Assembly: GCA_029258915.1 (NCBI GenBank)
Contig: JAPDJU010000001.1
Coordinates: 62,001 to 126,000 of the forward strand
DNA from: Thermoproteota archaeon
GTDB lineage: Archaea; Thermoproteota; Thermoprotei_A; EX4484-217-1
Direction: 5' to 3'
Length of the DNA stretch: 64,000 bases
Numbering within the stretch: the stretch's first letter is position 1; each line of letters starts with the position of its first letter. The notes under the pieces were generated by a model. That model worked only from the letters and a program-made list of their open reading frames with translations, did no database searches and was not told where the DNA came from. Both the position numbers and the translations under genes were made by a program. This document shows positions 42,940 to 52,722 of the stretch, piece by piece.

Positions 42940-44313
42940 GTGCATGAAATGGCATATTTAAAGTTCGTCTCTACTCTCATAGTAGCTTTAGTGCTGGTTT
43001 CAATGCTTACCGTAGTAGCAACAGCTGTACCGGTAAGTGCTGAAGAACCTAGCAATATTCGCGTACGCGTCGCTAAAATGATTTTAAATGGTGTTTCTAG
43101 GAGAATAGATGCTGTTCTCAATTTAGCGGAAAGGTATGGTATTAGTATTTCAGAAAATATGACAGAACGTGTTGACTCAGCTAAAAGTATTCTGCAGAAT
43201 GCTACAGAAGTTGTTGAAGAAGAACCCTGTAAGGCAATTAGAATGGCTGTTAAAGCTTGCTGGGTTTTCAAACCAGTAGCTATCTATATTTTAAAGAATA
43301 TTCCTGAAGAAGAAAAAGCAACTCTTAGAGAAAACATACTACTAAAAGCTATTGAAGCCAGAGAAAATGCCTTAAGTAGACTTAAGAACGTCATTAGCTG
43401 GCTTGAAGATAGAGGTGTTAAAATACCTGAGGAAATAAGCAATAATATTGCCTTAGCTGAGGATCTTTTAAACCAAGCTAGAGAACTTATTGAAAGCGGA
43501 TCTTACAACGCTAGCGATGTTAGAACACTTATAGGCGATGCATCTAAGGCGTTGGCCAAAGCAACATTAGCTTTACATAGAGTTACGGGTAACATTTGGA
43601 AAGCTACCACGTTAGTAAACTTCTCACTGTTAAGATTAAGAGGAGCTATTATATTAATAGGTAAAGCTATTAACGCTACAATAGAAGCAATAGAGGCAAA
43701 TAAAACTGAAGAAGCAATAGGAATTATAGACAAGACAGTAAACGGAATGGAGCAAGTAATTACCTTCCTCGACAAAGCATTAGAGACTCTTGAAAGTAAA
43801 AACGTTAATGAAAACGTAACAGAGGCTGTAACAGCATTAAAGAACGCTATGGCTGAAGCAAAAACACATGTCGAAAAAGCAAGAACAAGTCTAGAACAAG
43901 GAGATACATTATCTGCTATCTCAGAACTAGAAACAGCATTAGATACCATAGTAACTGTTGTTGAAACGTACAAACACATATTCGTTGGTTTCCATAGACA
44001 TATAGAAGTATTACTTACAGTGTCAGGTAAAATACACATAACCATAGGTGAAAGACTAAAAATAATGGCTTTAAGGAAAGCTGCATGGCTTGTTTTCCAC
44101 CTAGAAAGAATGGACATGAGGCTTCACATGCTATACCATCTATATGAGGAAGGCAAAGTGAGCGAAGAAGAATTCCATAAAGCATTAGACAACGCTAAAA
44201 CATTGTTAGAGAATCTGAAAACACGGCTGGAAAAATTACCTAGACCACCTAAACCTATCATAGAAAAAATAAACAGAATGCTTGAATGGATAACATCGGT
44301 ATATAGCAAATAG
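42940..44313 (+). CDS. Secreted alpha-helical repeat protein, resembling 28285..29565
   Basis: Signal peptide; repeated helical module (NVISWLEDRGVKIPEEISNNIALAEDLLNQARELIESGSY). Confidence 0.72.
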   Translation: MHEMAYLKFVSTLIVALVLVSMLTVVATAVPVSAEEPSNIRVRVAKMILNGVSRRIDAVLNLAERYGISISENMTERVDSAKSILQNATEVVEEEPCKAIRMAVKACWVFKPVAIYILKNIPEEEKATLRENILLKAIEARENALSRLKNVISWLEDRGVKIPEEISNNIALAEDLLNQARELIESGSYNASDVRTLIGDASKALAKATLALHRVTGNIWKATTLVNFSLLRLRGAIILIGKAINATIEAIEANKTEEAIGIIDKTVNGMEQVITFLDKALETLESKNVNENVTEAVTALKNAMAEAKTHVEKARTSLEQGDTLSAISELETALDTIVTVVETYKHIFVGFHRHIEVLLTVSGKIHITIGERLKIMALRKAAWLVFHLERMDMRLHMLYHLYEEGKVSEEEFHKALDNAKTLLENLKTRLEKLPRPPKPIIEKINRMLEWITSVYSK

Positions 44314-44361
44314 CTTTAAACGTTCAAAGCCAAAAAGTTTAAGCGAAAAACATAGTAAACC

Positions 44362-45252
44362 ATGATAAATAAGGTGTATACTTTGACACGTAACGTAAAG
44401 TATATTTCACTGTTTTTTCTAAGCCTATTTCTCCTCATATGTATTGTAACATGTACTGTTAAGTGTCAAACAGTTGGTGTTGAGGTTTTAATAGAAGTTC
44501 ATAGCGATGGCTTAGCTAAAGTAACATATATTGTTAAAGCAGCCAATCCACCCCAAGATCTTACTTTACCTCTATTTGCATCACCAATGTATGTTGAAGC
44601 ATTTGCAGAAGAAACCCCGTTAACTGTAGAATATAACGAAACACATGTCTTCCTAACAGCACTAAGCAAAGAAGTCAAAATAACATACTATACAAGCGGT
44701 CTTACAGAAAAAACGGGGGAAGAATGGTGTTTTGAAGTAAATTCTCCATGGACGGTAACTGTAATGCTCCCAGAGAACGCTCTTATATTCGATATGAAAC
44801 CCGAGGACTTTGAACTAGTTCTAATAAATGATAAACCAGGTTTCATATTTAAGCAGGGTAATGTGTTAATAAAGTATATTATAACACCAGAAATAACAAC
44901 ACCGAAACCAGCACTAACACCAACACCTGAACAGCCATACATATCGCCTACATCCATAGCAATTGCTATTCTTATTGTTATCGCCTCACTGTTAGCTATT
45001 CTCTACATTAAAAGAAGTAGAAAACCAAGAAGAATAGTTGAGCTTGATGAAAGAGATAATAAAATATTAACTGTGCTCTCAAAGCATGGAGAAATGACAG
45101 CATATGAACTTATAGATAAAACAGGAATACCTAAAACACCACTTTACCGTAGACTTAAAAGGCTTGAAAAACTAGGCTACATAGAATCTGTTGTTAAAGC
45201 TGGACGAACAATTTACAGATTAAAAACAAAAAGAAATAACATGAAATACTAA
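44362..45252 (+). CDS. Membrane-anchored winged-helix transcriptional regulator
   Basis: N-terminal signal/TM, extracytoplasmic beta-rich region, PTP linker, TM (SIAIAILIVIASLLAILYI), C-terminal wHTH (ILTVLSKHGEMTAYELIDKTGIPKTPLYRRLKRLEKLGYIE). Confidence 0.82.
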   Translation: MINKVYTLTRNVKYISLFFLSLFLLICIVTCTVKCQTVGVEVLIEVHSDGLAKVTYIVKAANPPQDLTLPLFASPMYVEAFAEETPLTVEYNETHVFLTALSKEVKITYYTSGLTEKTGEEWCFEVNSPWTVTVMLPENALIFDMKPEDFELVLINDKPGFIFKQGNVLIKYIITPEITTPKPALTPTPEQPYISPTSIAIAILIVIASLLAILYIKRSRKPRRIVELDERDNKILTVLSKHGEMTAYELIDKTGIPKTPLYRRLKRLEKLGYIESVVKAGRTIYRLKTKRNNMKY

Positions 45253-45446
45253 GATGCGTAGAGATCATTACCAGTAACACTTTAGATTCCATAACATTTA
45301 ACCTTACAGAATAGGTAAGCTTGAAGCGTTTTTGCTTCTATCTTAGAGAATTTAAATATATTGTTTAGCAAACAGATATTTACAGTTAAACTTGAAAAGT
45401 AAGTGCCTCCATGCTATCTTATCACAACACAGTTAGTTGACTAAAC

Positions 45447-47309
45447 ATGCCCAGAATATGTTTTAAACCTCAGAATAAATGTTTAGACGTTTCTGAAAAT
45501 GAGACTGTTTATAGAGCTTCTCTAAAACTTGGAATAAACATTGACAGCATTTGTGGAGGTCTTGGTATTTGCGGTAAGTGTAGAGTTAAAGTACTTAAAG
45601 ATGGTCTTTCAAAACCTAGTGAAAGAGAATTAAGGATTCTAGGCTTAGAGAATATAAGGAAAGGTTTTAGATTAGCATGTCAAGCAAAAGTATTAAGCTA
45701 TACTGAAGTTGAAATTCCTGCTAAGAGAATTCTCACAACAGTTATAATGGGTTATGAGCCTGAAATATCTTTAGAACCAGCAATAGTTAAGATAATGATT
45801 GAGAGAGAACAAGTAACTCTAACATCAAAACATGCTAGTACTTTAGAAACCATTGAAAAAGCCGTTAGTAAAGAGATAAGTATAAGCCTAAATACTCTGA
45901 AGACTTTAGCGAAGGAACTACCTGAGAAGTTATGTCTCATCATATATAGATACAAGAACCTAGATGAGCTGATAGATGTTTTTCCTGAGGAAATAAAACC
46001 ATATGGTTTAGCATTAGATTTAGGTACAACTAAAATAGCCATGTACTTAGTTGATTTAGAGTCAGGTAAAACGTTAGTCGCAGAGGCTTTTGAAAATCCT
46101 CAAGTAATATACGGTGATGACGTTATTTCAAGAATAGCTTATGCTAAAGAGCATGGAGTTAAGGAAATGCAGAAAATGCTTATCAAGGAAATAAATAACT
46201 TTTTAGTGAAACTCTATAAGACCAGAGAAATTAATCCTAGAAACATTGTTGAAGTAGTTGCTGTAGGAAACGCTGTTATGCACCATATTTTCTTAGGTAT
46301 AAATACTGAAAAACTTGGTAAAGCACCTTACGAGGTAGTTGTAAGGAAACCTTTAGTATTAACTGCTTCAGAACTAGAGCTGGCGGTGAATTCTAAAGCA
46401 AAAATATACATGCCTCCGCTGGTAAGAGGCTTCATTGGCTCAGATAGTCTTATGGGTGTTCTTCTTTTAAAATTAGCTGAAAGAAAAGGAACATACATGT
46501 TTCTAGATATTGGAACAAATACTGAAGTTTACATTTCAAAGAACGGGGAAATATTTGCGACATCCACAGCATCAGGCCCCGCTTTTGAAGGAGGACATAT
46601 AAAGCATGGTATGAAAGCTTTTGAAGGAGCAATAGACCATGTAGCCATAGATCCGGAAACATTAAATCCGGAAATAAGTGTAATAGGAAATATTCTACCA
46701 GCAGGTATTTGCGGTTCAGGAATAATAGATGCCATAGCTGAAATGCTTAAGGCAAAAATAATAGACCATACAGGAAAATTTACCATCAAAAATCATAAAA
46801 GAATAAGGTACTATTATTCAGAAGGCTACGCCTACATTCTAGCGTTTAAGAATGAAACAAGTATAGGAGAAGACATAGTAATCACGCAAAAAGACATTAG
46901 AGAAGTACAGAAGGCTAAAGCAGCAATACAGACAGCATATAAAATATTATCATCAAAACTAGGTGTTTCAAGAAAAAACATAGATGAAATATATGTTGCA
47001 GGAAGTTTTGGATTCTACATGAACCCTGAAAACGCAATAACCATAGGGCTACTTCCAGAAGTAAATGTAAGTAAGGTGAGAATTGTAGGTAACACTGCAG
47101 GTTCTGGAGCAAGAGTCCTACTTAAAAACATAAAATGGAGAACTAAAGCAGAGAATATTGCTAAGAGCATAAATTACGTGGAATTAGCTGCTGAACCTGA
47201 GTTCTCTAAGATCTTTGTTAATACAACATATTTTCCTTCAGGATATATTGAAGATTATCCTAGGACTATTAGAAAACTAGACCTCAAATATATTAAAAGA
47301 GATAATTAG
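45447..47309 (+). CDS. 2Fe-2S ferredoxin plus ASKHA-domain protein (RACo/DUF4445-like)
   Basis: CGGLGICGKCRVKVL; GLALDLGTTKIAMYLVDL; AVGNAVMHHIFLGI; VAGSFGFYMNPENAITIGLLP. Confidence 0.9.
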   Translation: MPRICFKPQNKCLDVSENETVYRASLKLGINIDSICGGLGICGKCRVKVLKDGLSKPSERELRILGLENIRKGFRLACQAKVLSYTEVEIPAKRILTTVIMGYEPEISLEPAIVKIMIEREQVTLTSKHASTLETIEKAVSKEISISLNTLKTLAKELPEKLCLIIYRYKNLDELIDVFPEEIKPYGLALDLGTTKIAMYLVDLESGKTLVAEAFENPQVIYGDDVISRIAYAKEHGVKEMQKMLIKEINNFLVKLYKTREINPRNIVEVVAVGNAVMHHIFLGINTEKLGKAPYEVVVRKPLVLTASELELAVNSKAKIYMPPLVRGFIGSDSLMGVLLLKLAERKGTYMFLDIGTNTEVYISKNGEIFATSTASGPAFEGGHIKHGMKAFEGAIDHVAIDPETLNPEISVIGNILPAGICGSGIIDAIAEMLKAKIIDHTGKFTIKNHKRIRYYYSEGYAYILAFKNETSIGEDIVITQKDIREVQKAKAAIQTAYKILSSKLGVSRKNIDEIYVAGSFGFYMNPENAITIGLLPEVNVSKVRIVGNTAGSGARVLLKNIKWRTKAENIAKSINYVELAAEPEFSKIFVNTTYFPSGYIEDYPRTIRKLDLKYIKRDN

Positions 47310-47476
47310 CTTAATCGTTGAAAATAATTCTGTATACGTTTTTCATAATTACCTATTGTTGTGGCTATTGCTCCTACATTTACTCCTATAGAGTAATATC
47401 TTAATTTCAGAGACTAGGATAGTACACAGTGGTTGTGTAAAATTAGAGATTTTAAATTTAAAATAATAGACTATTA

Positions 47477-48037
47477 ATGATGGGGGTTAAAATGTGGAGG
47501 AAAATAAGTTTTCGTGAGTGGCCCTACATTTTACATCCTAGACCTGTTACCATAGTGGCTTCTAAGTTTAAAAATAAACTCAGTGCTATGGCTGCATCAT
47601 GGACTATGCCTGTTTCCAGAAAACCTCCAGTAGTTGCTGTCGCAATTGCTAAGAATAGGTTCACATATGAACTTATAATTAAAAGTAAAGAGTTCAGCTT
47701 AAACCTTCTACCAAAAGAACACCTTGATAAAATACAGTTCTTAGGTACGGTTAGTGGCAGAGAATTTGTAAACAAGATTAAAGCAGCTAACTTAACTATG
47801 GCTAATGCTAGAAGAATAAGCTCGCCAATAATATTAGAATCCTTAGCTATTTTAGAGTGCGTTCTACGTAAAGACATAGAATCCGGCGACCATAACATTA
47901 TAGTTGGGGAAATAATTGAAGCGTATGCTAGGAAAGAATTCAACATTTTAAATGAGGAAACAATCAGAAGAATACCTCTGCATGTCAGGAGCAATAAATA
48001 CACAAGCCCTATAGGAGAAATAATTGAAGTTGAATAG
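47477..48037 (+). CDS. Flavin reductase domain (FMN-binding) protein
   Basis: RPVTIVASKFKNKLSAMAASWTMPVSRKPPVVAVAIAKNRFTYELI. Confidence 0.88.
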   Translation: MMGVKMWRKISFREWPYILHPRPVTIVASKFKNKLSAMAASWTMPVSRKPPVVAVAIAKNRFTYELIIKSKEFSLNLLPKEHLDKIQFLGTVSGREFVNKIKAANLTMANARRISSPIILESLAILECVLRKDIESGDHNIIVGEIIEAYARKEFNILNEETIRRIPLHVRSNKYTSPIGEIIEVE

Positions 48038-48261
48038 TATAAACTAAGTAAGCATAGAAAAACAACTTCACTAATTTAATTAATTATGTTTAACGCACCA
48101 ACTTATAGTTCATGTTTGCTGATTTAAAACGATAAGAAATTTTCCACAGTTAAAAGCATGTTTTCTACTTAAAACAATTAACTACGTTTATGTAGAGCTG
48201 ATTTTCGGTAGGGTTTATTTAGTTTAAATCAAGGTATTACTTAAGGGATAAGTGGAGGTTA

Positions 48262-49476
48262 ATGTTGGGCTTCTTAAAGAATATTAAGTTTATGAGGAAA
48301 AGCAGCGGGAATCCTATGTTTGAAAAAGTTAGGTTATTCTATAATGCTCTTTCAGCACCATTTATTCAGAGAGAAGAAGAAGCTGAAGTCATAGTTCTCT
48401 CAATACTTTCTGGTGAACACACATTATTTATTGGTGAACCAGGAACAGCGAAGTCAGCTATCGTTCGTAGGGCTTCATCCCTCCTTAAAGCAAAATACTT
48501 TTACTATGTTTTGAACAAGTATACTGAACCCGATGAGTTGTTTGGACCTATAGATATTAACGAGTTAAAGACTAAAGGTATTTATAAGCGTAAGATTGAA
48601 GGCAAATTACCATTAGCGGAGATAGCATTTTTAGATGAAATATTTAATGCAAATACAGCTATTCTAAACACATTACTCTCACTTTTGCAGGAAAGAATTT
48701 TCATAAACGGAGATGAAAAAATACAGTCACCACTAATATCGCTATTTAGTGCGAGTAACGATATTCCAGATGAATCAGAGTTAAGAGCACTTTATGATAG
48801 GCTTCTATTCAGACACTATGTAAGACCAGTTTCTGAAAGCAAACTTAAGGACCTATTTAAAGCAGGCATCGAAATAGAGCTGAAGGGTGTTATAGAAGAA
48901 GAACCTATAATGGAGATTTCGGAGCTTAAAAAAGTCCAAGAACATGTATGTTATGTTCTTGAAAAAGTAAAGAACAATAAGGACATACTACAACAATACG
49001 CTAGGTTAATAGTTATTTTCAGGGAACAGGGAATTCATGTTACAGATAGAAGAGCCATTAAAGGTTTAAAAGCAATAGCAGCAAACGCAGTATTTGATTG
49101 TAGAGACCATGTTGAACCTAAAGACTTTATGGCTTTAAAGTACGTTATTCCGGAAACAGTAGATGATTTCGGTAAAGTAGCAGCAATAGTTTCTGAAGAA
49201 ATAAGGCTACCTTCAAGATACCTTAAAGACCTTGAAATCCTTGAAAGAAACATTATGAGACTTAGGAAGGAAATACGTAGAATACCAACGTATGATTTCA
49301 GAATAATAAACTATAGTAGGGAGTTACTTATCATAGAGAGAAAACTTAGAAAAATTGCAAGAGAAGCAATAGATGATAATGAAGTTCTTAATAGAATAGA
49401 GAAATTACTTGAAATAATAGGGGAAATTAAGGACTCTTTAGTTAGTAAATCAAGCCTGTACGGTAAAGACCTATGA
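48262..49476 (+). CDS. MoxR AAA+ ATPase, RavA-like
   Basis: FIGEPGTAKSAIVRR; FLDEIFNANTAILNTLLSLLQER. Confidence 0.9.
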   Translation: MLGFLKNIKFMRKSSGNPMFEKVRLFYNALSAPFIQREEEAEVIVLSILSGEHTLFIGEPGTAKSAIVRRASSLLKAKYFYYVLNKYTEPDELFGPIDINELKTKGIYKRKIEGKLPLAEIAFLDEIFNANTAILNTLLSLLQERIFINGDEKIQSPLISLFSASNDIPDESELRALYDRLLFRHYVRPVSESKLKDLFKAGIEIELKGVIEEEPIMEISELKKVQEHVCYVLEKVKNNKDILQQYARLIVIFREQGIHVTDRRAIKGLKAIAANAVFDCRDHVEPKDFMALKYVIPETVDDFGKVAAIVSEEIRLPSRYLKDLEILERNIMRLRKEIRRIPTYDFRIINYSRELLIIERKLRKIAREAIDDNEVLNRIEKLLEIIGEIKDSLVSKSSLYGKDL

Positions 49477-51314
49477 ACTATAAGAAAAAGCTTAAAGGAG
49501 CATTAGAGGATGTAGACTATGAAAGCCCTATAGTAGCTTATAGAGCAGATAAATTAACGAAAACATATAGTAAATCTTATGGTGAAAAAGTAAATCCAAG
49601 CATTGCAGTAGATGTCTTCTACACACTATACTTACCCTTCCCCAAGGTTAAAGAGAAAATTGAAAGTAAAATTCTATCACTTAATAGAGTAGTTGTTTCT
49701 AAACTCATGGATTTAAAAGACTATGCTAAGCTAAAATACGATACCATGGTTGACGTAGATATTTCATTCGCGTACACTGTTTCATTTCTTAAAAAACTAA
49801 TAGAGTTTCTTAAGAGAGAACTGGAAAAAGCCAAAAGCACAGGAAAGTTTTCAGAAATGAAAGTGCTAAGTAGTCTCATAAACTACATGGTCTCCGGTGA
49901 AAGCTCAAGCGAAGCTTCTCTAAGTGAAGGAAACATTATGGAAGAAAAGCTTAAACGCGAAATACTGGAAAAAGCCGTTCAAGAAGCTCATGGCGAAGCG
50001 GAAAAAGTAGCTAGCAATGTTAAAGACTTGAAAAACATTGCTTCAGGAAGTAAAGCAGGTAAGTACCCTGGCCTTTTCACTTCAGGAGAATTTTTAGTTG
50101 AAGCACTTAAGCTTGCAGGAACAACATATGTTACTGAAATTCTTAAGAATGTGAAGAACATTTTAAGTAGAACAATAACCATAGTTCATAGGGAAAGACA
50201 TGACCATAAACATGGAGTATATGATGGAATAACTTTAGGTAAGGATATTTCAAGAATACTACCACGTGAGCTAACATTAGAAGATGATGTTTTCTACAAG
50301 AAACTTGTCGATGGAGAACTTCTTCTTAGAAAGAGAATTCTTATCGAGAAAGTTGGACCTCTATATGTCCTACTTGATAAATGCTTAGCCAGCAGTACTT
50401 TAGTTACTCTTAAAGACGGATCTATGGAACGCATAGAAAATATTAGAGAAGGAGATAGAGTGTTAAGCATAGGTTTCACTGTAGAAGAAACATTAGCCAA
50501 TGATTCCTACATTGTTGAAAAAACTAAATTAAATATCTCTCATGCTAAAGTTAAGGAAATAGTTTATAGCGGCATAAGAGAGGTATTTAAAGTAGAAACC
50601 GACCATGGACACTTCTATGCTACATTTAACCATTCCATACCTGTGATTAGAAACGGAATACTATGCGAAACCATTGTAGCCGATTTACATAGAGGGGATA
50701 AATTATTAAGAATAGGCATGAATGAAGGAAAGTTTTACCCAGTATTATCCAGTGTTAGAAATGTTTCTTACTATAGTAGGGAGAAAGTTTGGGATATTGT
50801 ACTAAATAGCGATCATTACTTCTTAGCTAACGGGTTCATAGTCCACAATAGCGGAAGTATGATAGGTAAGAAAACTATTTGGGCCAGGGCCATTGCTTTA
50901 GCGTTATTTAAACAGTCAAGAGAAGAAAATAGAGAATTCTATCTAAGATTCTTTGACTACATGCCTCATGAACTAATAAGGATTCATAGAAGAGCCAGGC
51001 CCAAAGAAATACAGGAACTTTTCATGACATTATTAACAATAATTAGTAGCGGGGGTACTTGGATAGCTAAGGCAATAGATATTGCATGCAGAGATGTAGT
51101 TAAAAATAAAGCTGAAGGCGTATCAACAATAGTTCTAATAACTGATGGCATAGATGCTGTACATGAGGATACTGTTAAATATTCTCTTGAAGAAGCAAAT
51201 GCAGAACTCATAACTGTAATGATTGGCGGCTTAAACGAAACTTTAAGGAGAGTCTCTAAAAAGTACTTCGTAGCTACAATGGTAGATAACGTTTTAACTG
51301 TAAAGGAGTTATAA
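49473..51314 (+). CDS. ViaA-like VWA protein containing an in-frame mini-intein
   Basis: 4-nt overlap with MoxR; spliced extein gives LYVLLDKSGSMIGKKTIWARAIALALF, a VWA MIDAS motif. Confidence 0.92.
   Translation: MNYKKKLKGALEDVDYESPIVAYRADKLTKTYSKSYGEKVNPSIAVDVFYTLYLPFPKVKEKIESKILSLNRVVVSKLMDLKDYAKLKYDTMVDVDISFAYTVSFLKKLIEFLKRELEKAKSTGKFSEMKVLSSLINYMVSGESSSEASLSEGNIMEEKLKREILEKAVQEAHGEAEKVASNVKDLKNIASGSKAGKYPGLFTSGEFLVEALKLAGTTYVTEILKNVKNILSRTITIVHRERHDHKHGVYDGITLGKDISRILPRELTLEDDVFYKKLVDGELLLRKRILIEKVGPLYVLLDKCLASSTLVTLKDGSMERIENIREGDRVLSIGFTVEETLANDSYIVEKTKLNISHAKVKEIVYSGIREVFKVETDHGHFYATFNHSIPVIRNGILCETIVADLHRGDKLLRIGMNEGKFYPVLSSVRNVSYYSREKVWDIVLNSDHYFLANGFIVHNSGSMIGKKTIWARAIALALFKQSREENREFYLRFFDYMPHELIRIHRRARPKEIQELFMTLLTIISSGGTWIAKAIDIACRDVVKNKAEGVSTIVLITDGIDAVHEDTVKYSLEEANAELITVMIGGLNETLRRVSKKYFVATMVDNVLTVKEL
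50382..50849 (+). mobile_element. Mini-intein (156 aa, no homing endonuclease) splitting the VWA MIDAS motif DK/SGS
   Basis: CLASSTLVTLKDGSMERIENIREGDRVLSIG (Hint start), FYATFNHSIPVI (block B), VWDIVLNSDHYFLANGFIVHN (blocks F/G, terminal HN) followed by Ser+1. Confidence 0.95.
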
Positions 51315-51319
51315 AGGCT

Positions 51320-51937
51320 TCAAGGCTTACCTGGAACTACGTGGTGTTTTCTACACCTAGCTTCGTAAAGTTCTTTACCTCCAACAACAATTCTAGGACT
51401 ATCATAAGGTGCTGGTTTACCGTCGATTAATCTTTGAGTTCTAGTTGCTGGAGAACCACAAACAGTACATACAGCTGTTAAATATGTTATATCGTCTGCT
51501 CTAGCTAAAAGCTCCTTAACTGTTTCGAAAGGTTCACCTCTAAAATCAAGGTTTAAACCTGCAACGATAACTCTAACACCTTCATCAGCAAGCTTTTCAC
51601 ATACGCTAACAAGTTCTGTAGGAAAGAAATGTGCCTCATCGATACCTACAACATCTAAACCATTTTCCTTAGCTAGCTCATATATTTTCCAAATACCATT
51701 CTTACTTGTAGGAACAACGAAAGCAGGGTATGAGAGACCATCGTGAGATACGACATTCTCTACACTGTATCTAACATCAATAGACGGTTTGAAAATACCA
51801 ACTTTCTTCTTAGCATAACTCTCCCTAACAATTCTACGTATAAGCTCAGATGTTTTACCTGCAAACATAGGTCCAACAATAACCTCTATTGTCCCTATAC
51901 TTAATCTTGGCTTCATGAATAACCACCATTTTAGCAA
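51320..51937 (-). CDS. tdk: Thymidine kinase
   Basis: VIVGPMFAGKTSELIRR; VVGIDEAHFF; C-terminal zinc cysteines. Confidence 0.94.
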   Translation of the reverse strand: MLKWWLFMKPRLSIGTIEVIVGPMFAGKTSELIRRIVRESYAKKKVGIFKPSIDVRYSVENVVSHDGLSYPAFVVPTSKNGIWKIYELAKENGLDVVGIDEAHFFPTELVSVCEKLADEGVRVIVAGLNLDFRGEPFETVKELLARADDITYLTAVCTVCGSPATRTQRLIDGKPAPYDSPRIVVGGKELYEARCRKHHVVPGKP

Positions 51938-52084
51938 TATATTTCCATAGACGTTCTTTTAAAGCAACGAGAAATATCTTTTCTGGCTAATCAACCATAT
52001 TAAAGCCTGTTTAAACATGCTAGCATAAATATCATAACTTATATTTCACCTAGAATCTATAGTTACTTTAAGGAGATACGGATC

Positions 52085-52637
52085 ATGAATGTGAATTCTA
52101 TTTTAAAAGCTATAAATGCTATTAAAAATACGCCTAGAACTGGATGGATTCTTAGAGGAGTTCCTGCTCCAATAGCTGAATCCATAGCCGAACACATGTA
52201 TGAAGCAGCTTTCTTAAGCATAATACTATATAGTGAACTTGCAAAGCGCGATGTGAAAATAGATTTAGGGAAAACAGTGCTTATAACTATACTCCACGAC
52301 GTATCCGAAGCATATACTGGAGACATAATTAAAGCGATTAAAGACAAAATACCTTACACTGAAGAAATAGAATTAAGTTTTGTAGAAGAAAAAAATCAAA
52401 GTACCTATAATAGTTAATTTGATTAAAGAATACATTGAAAAACGCTCTGTAGAAGCTGTTTTAGCAAAACTTGCTGAGACATTGTCAACGTATGTTCAAG
52501 CAAGAAGATACGTTAAAATGGGCTATCATGATGTTAAGGAAATAATGGATAATACTGAGAAAGAAATAGAAAAAATGTTAAACATACCGCCTATAAGTAA
52601 AATTTCAGACTTTGTAAAGAAAGAATTCTTAATGTAG
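52085..52637 (+). pseudogene. HD-domain 5'-nucleotidase-like (YfbR/HDDC2) gene split by a +1 frameshift at an A7 tract (52389-52395)
   Basis: IAEHMYEAAF...TILHDVSEAYTGDI then frame change; shifted reading gives ..SFVEEKIKVPIIVNLIKEYIEKRSVEAVLAKLAE. Confidence 0.8.
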
Positions 52638-52695
52638 GCATGAAGACTTTTCTACATATAATATAACATATGTAAAGTAAGAGAAATATTAAAAA

Positions 52696-52712
52696 CTATA
52701 ACAGGGTTATAG
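52696..52712. promoter_or_regulatory. Palindrome CTATAACAGGGTTATAG upstream of cysteine desulfurase
   Basis: Perfect 7-3-7 inverted repeat just downstream of an AT-rich TATA-like stretch. Confidence 0.7.
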
Positions 52713-52722
52713 ATAGTAACAC

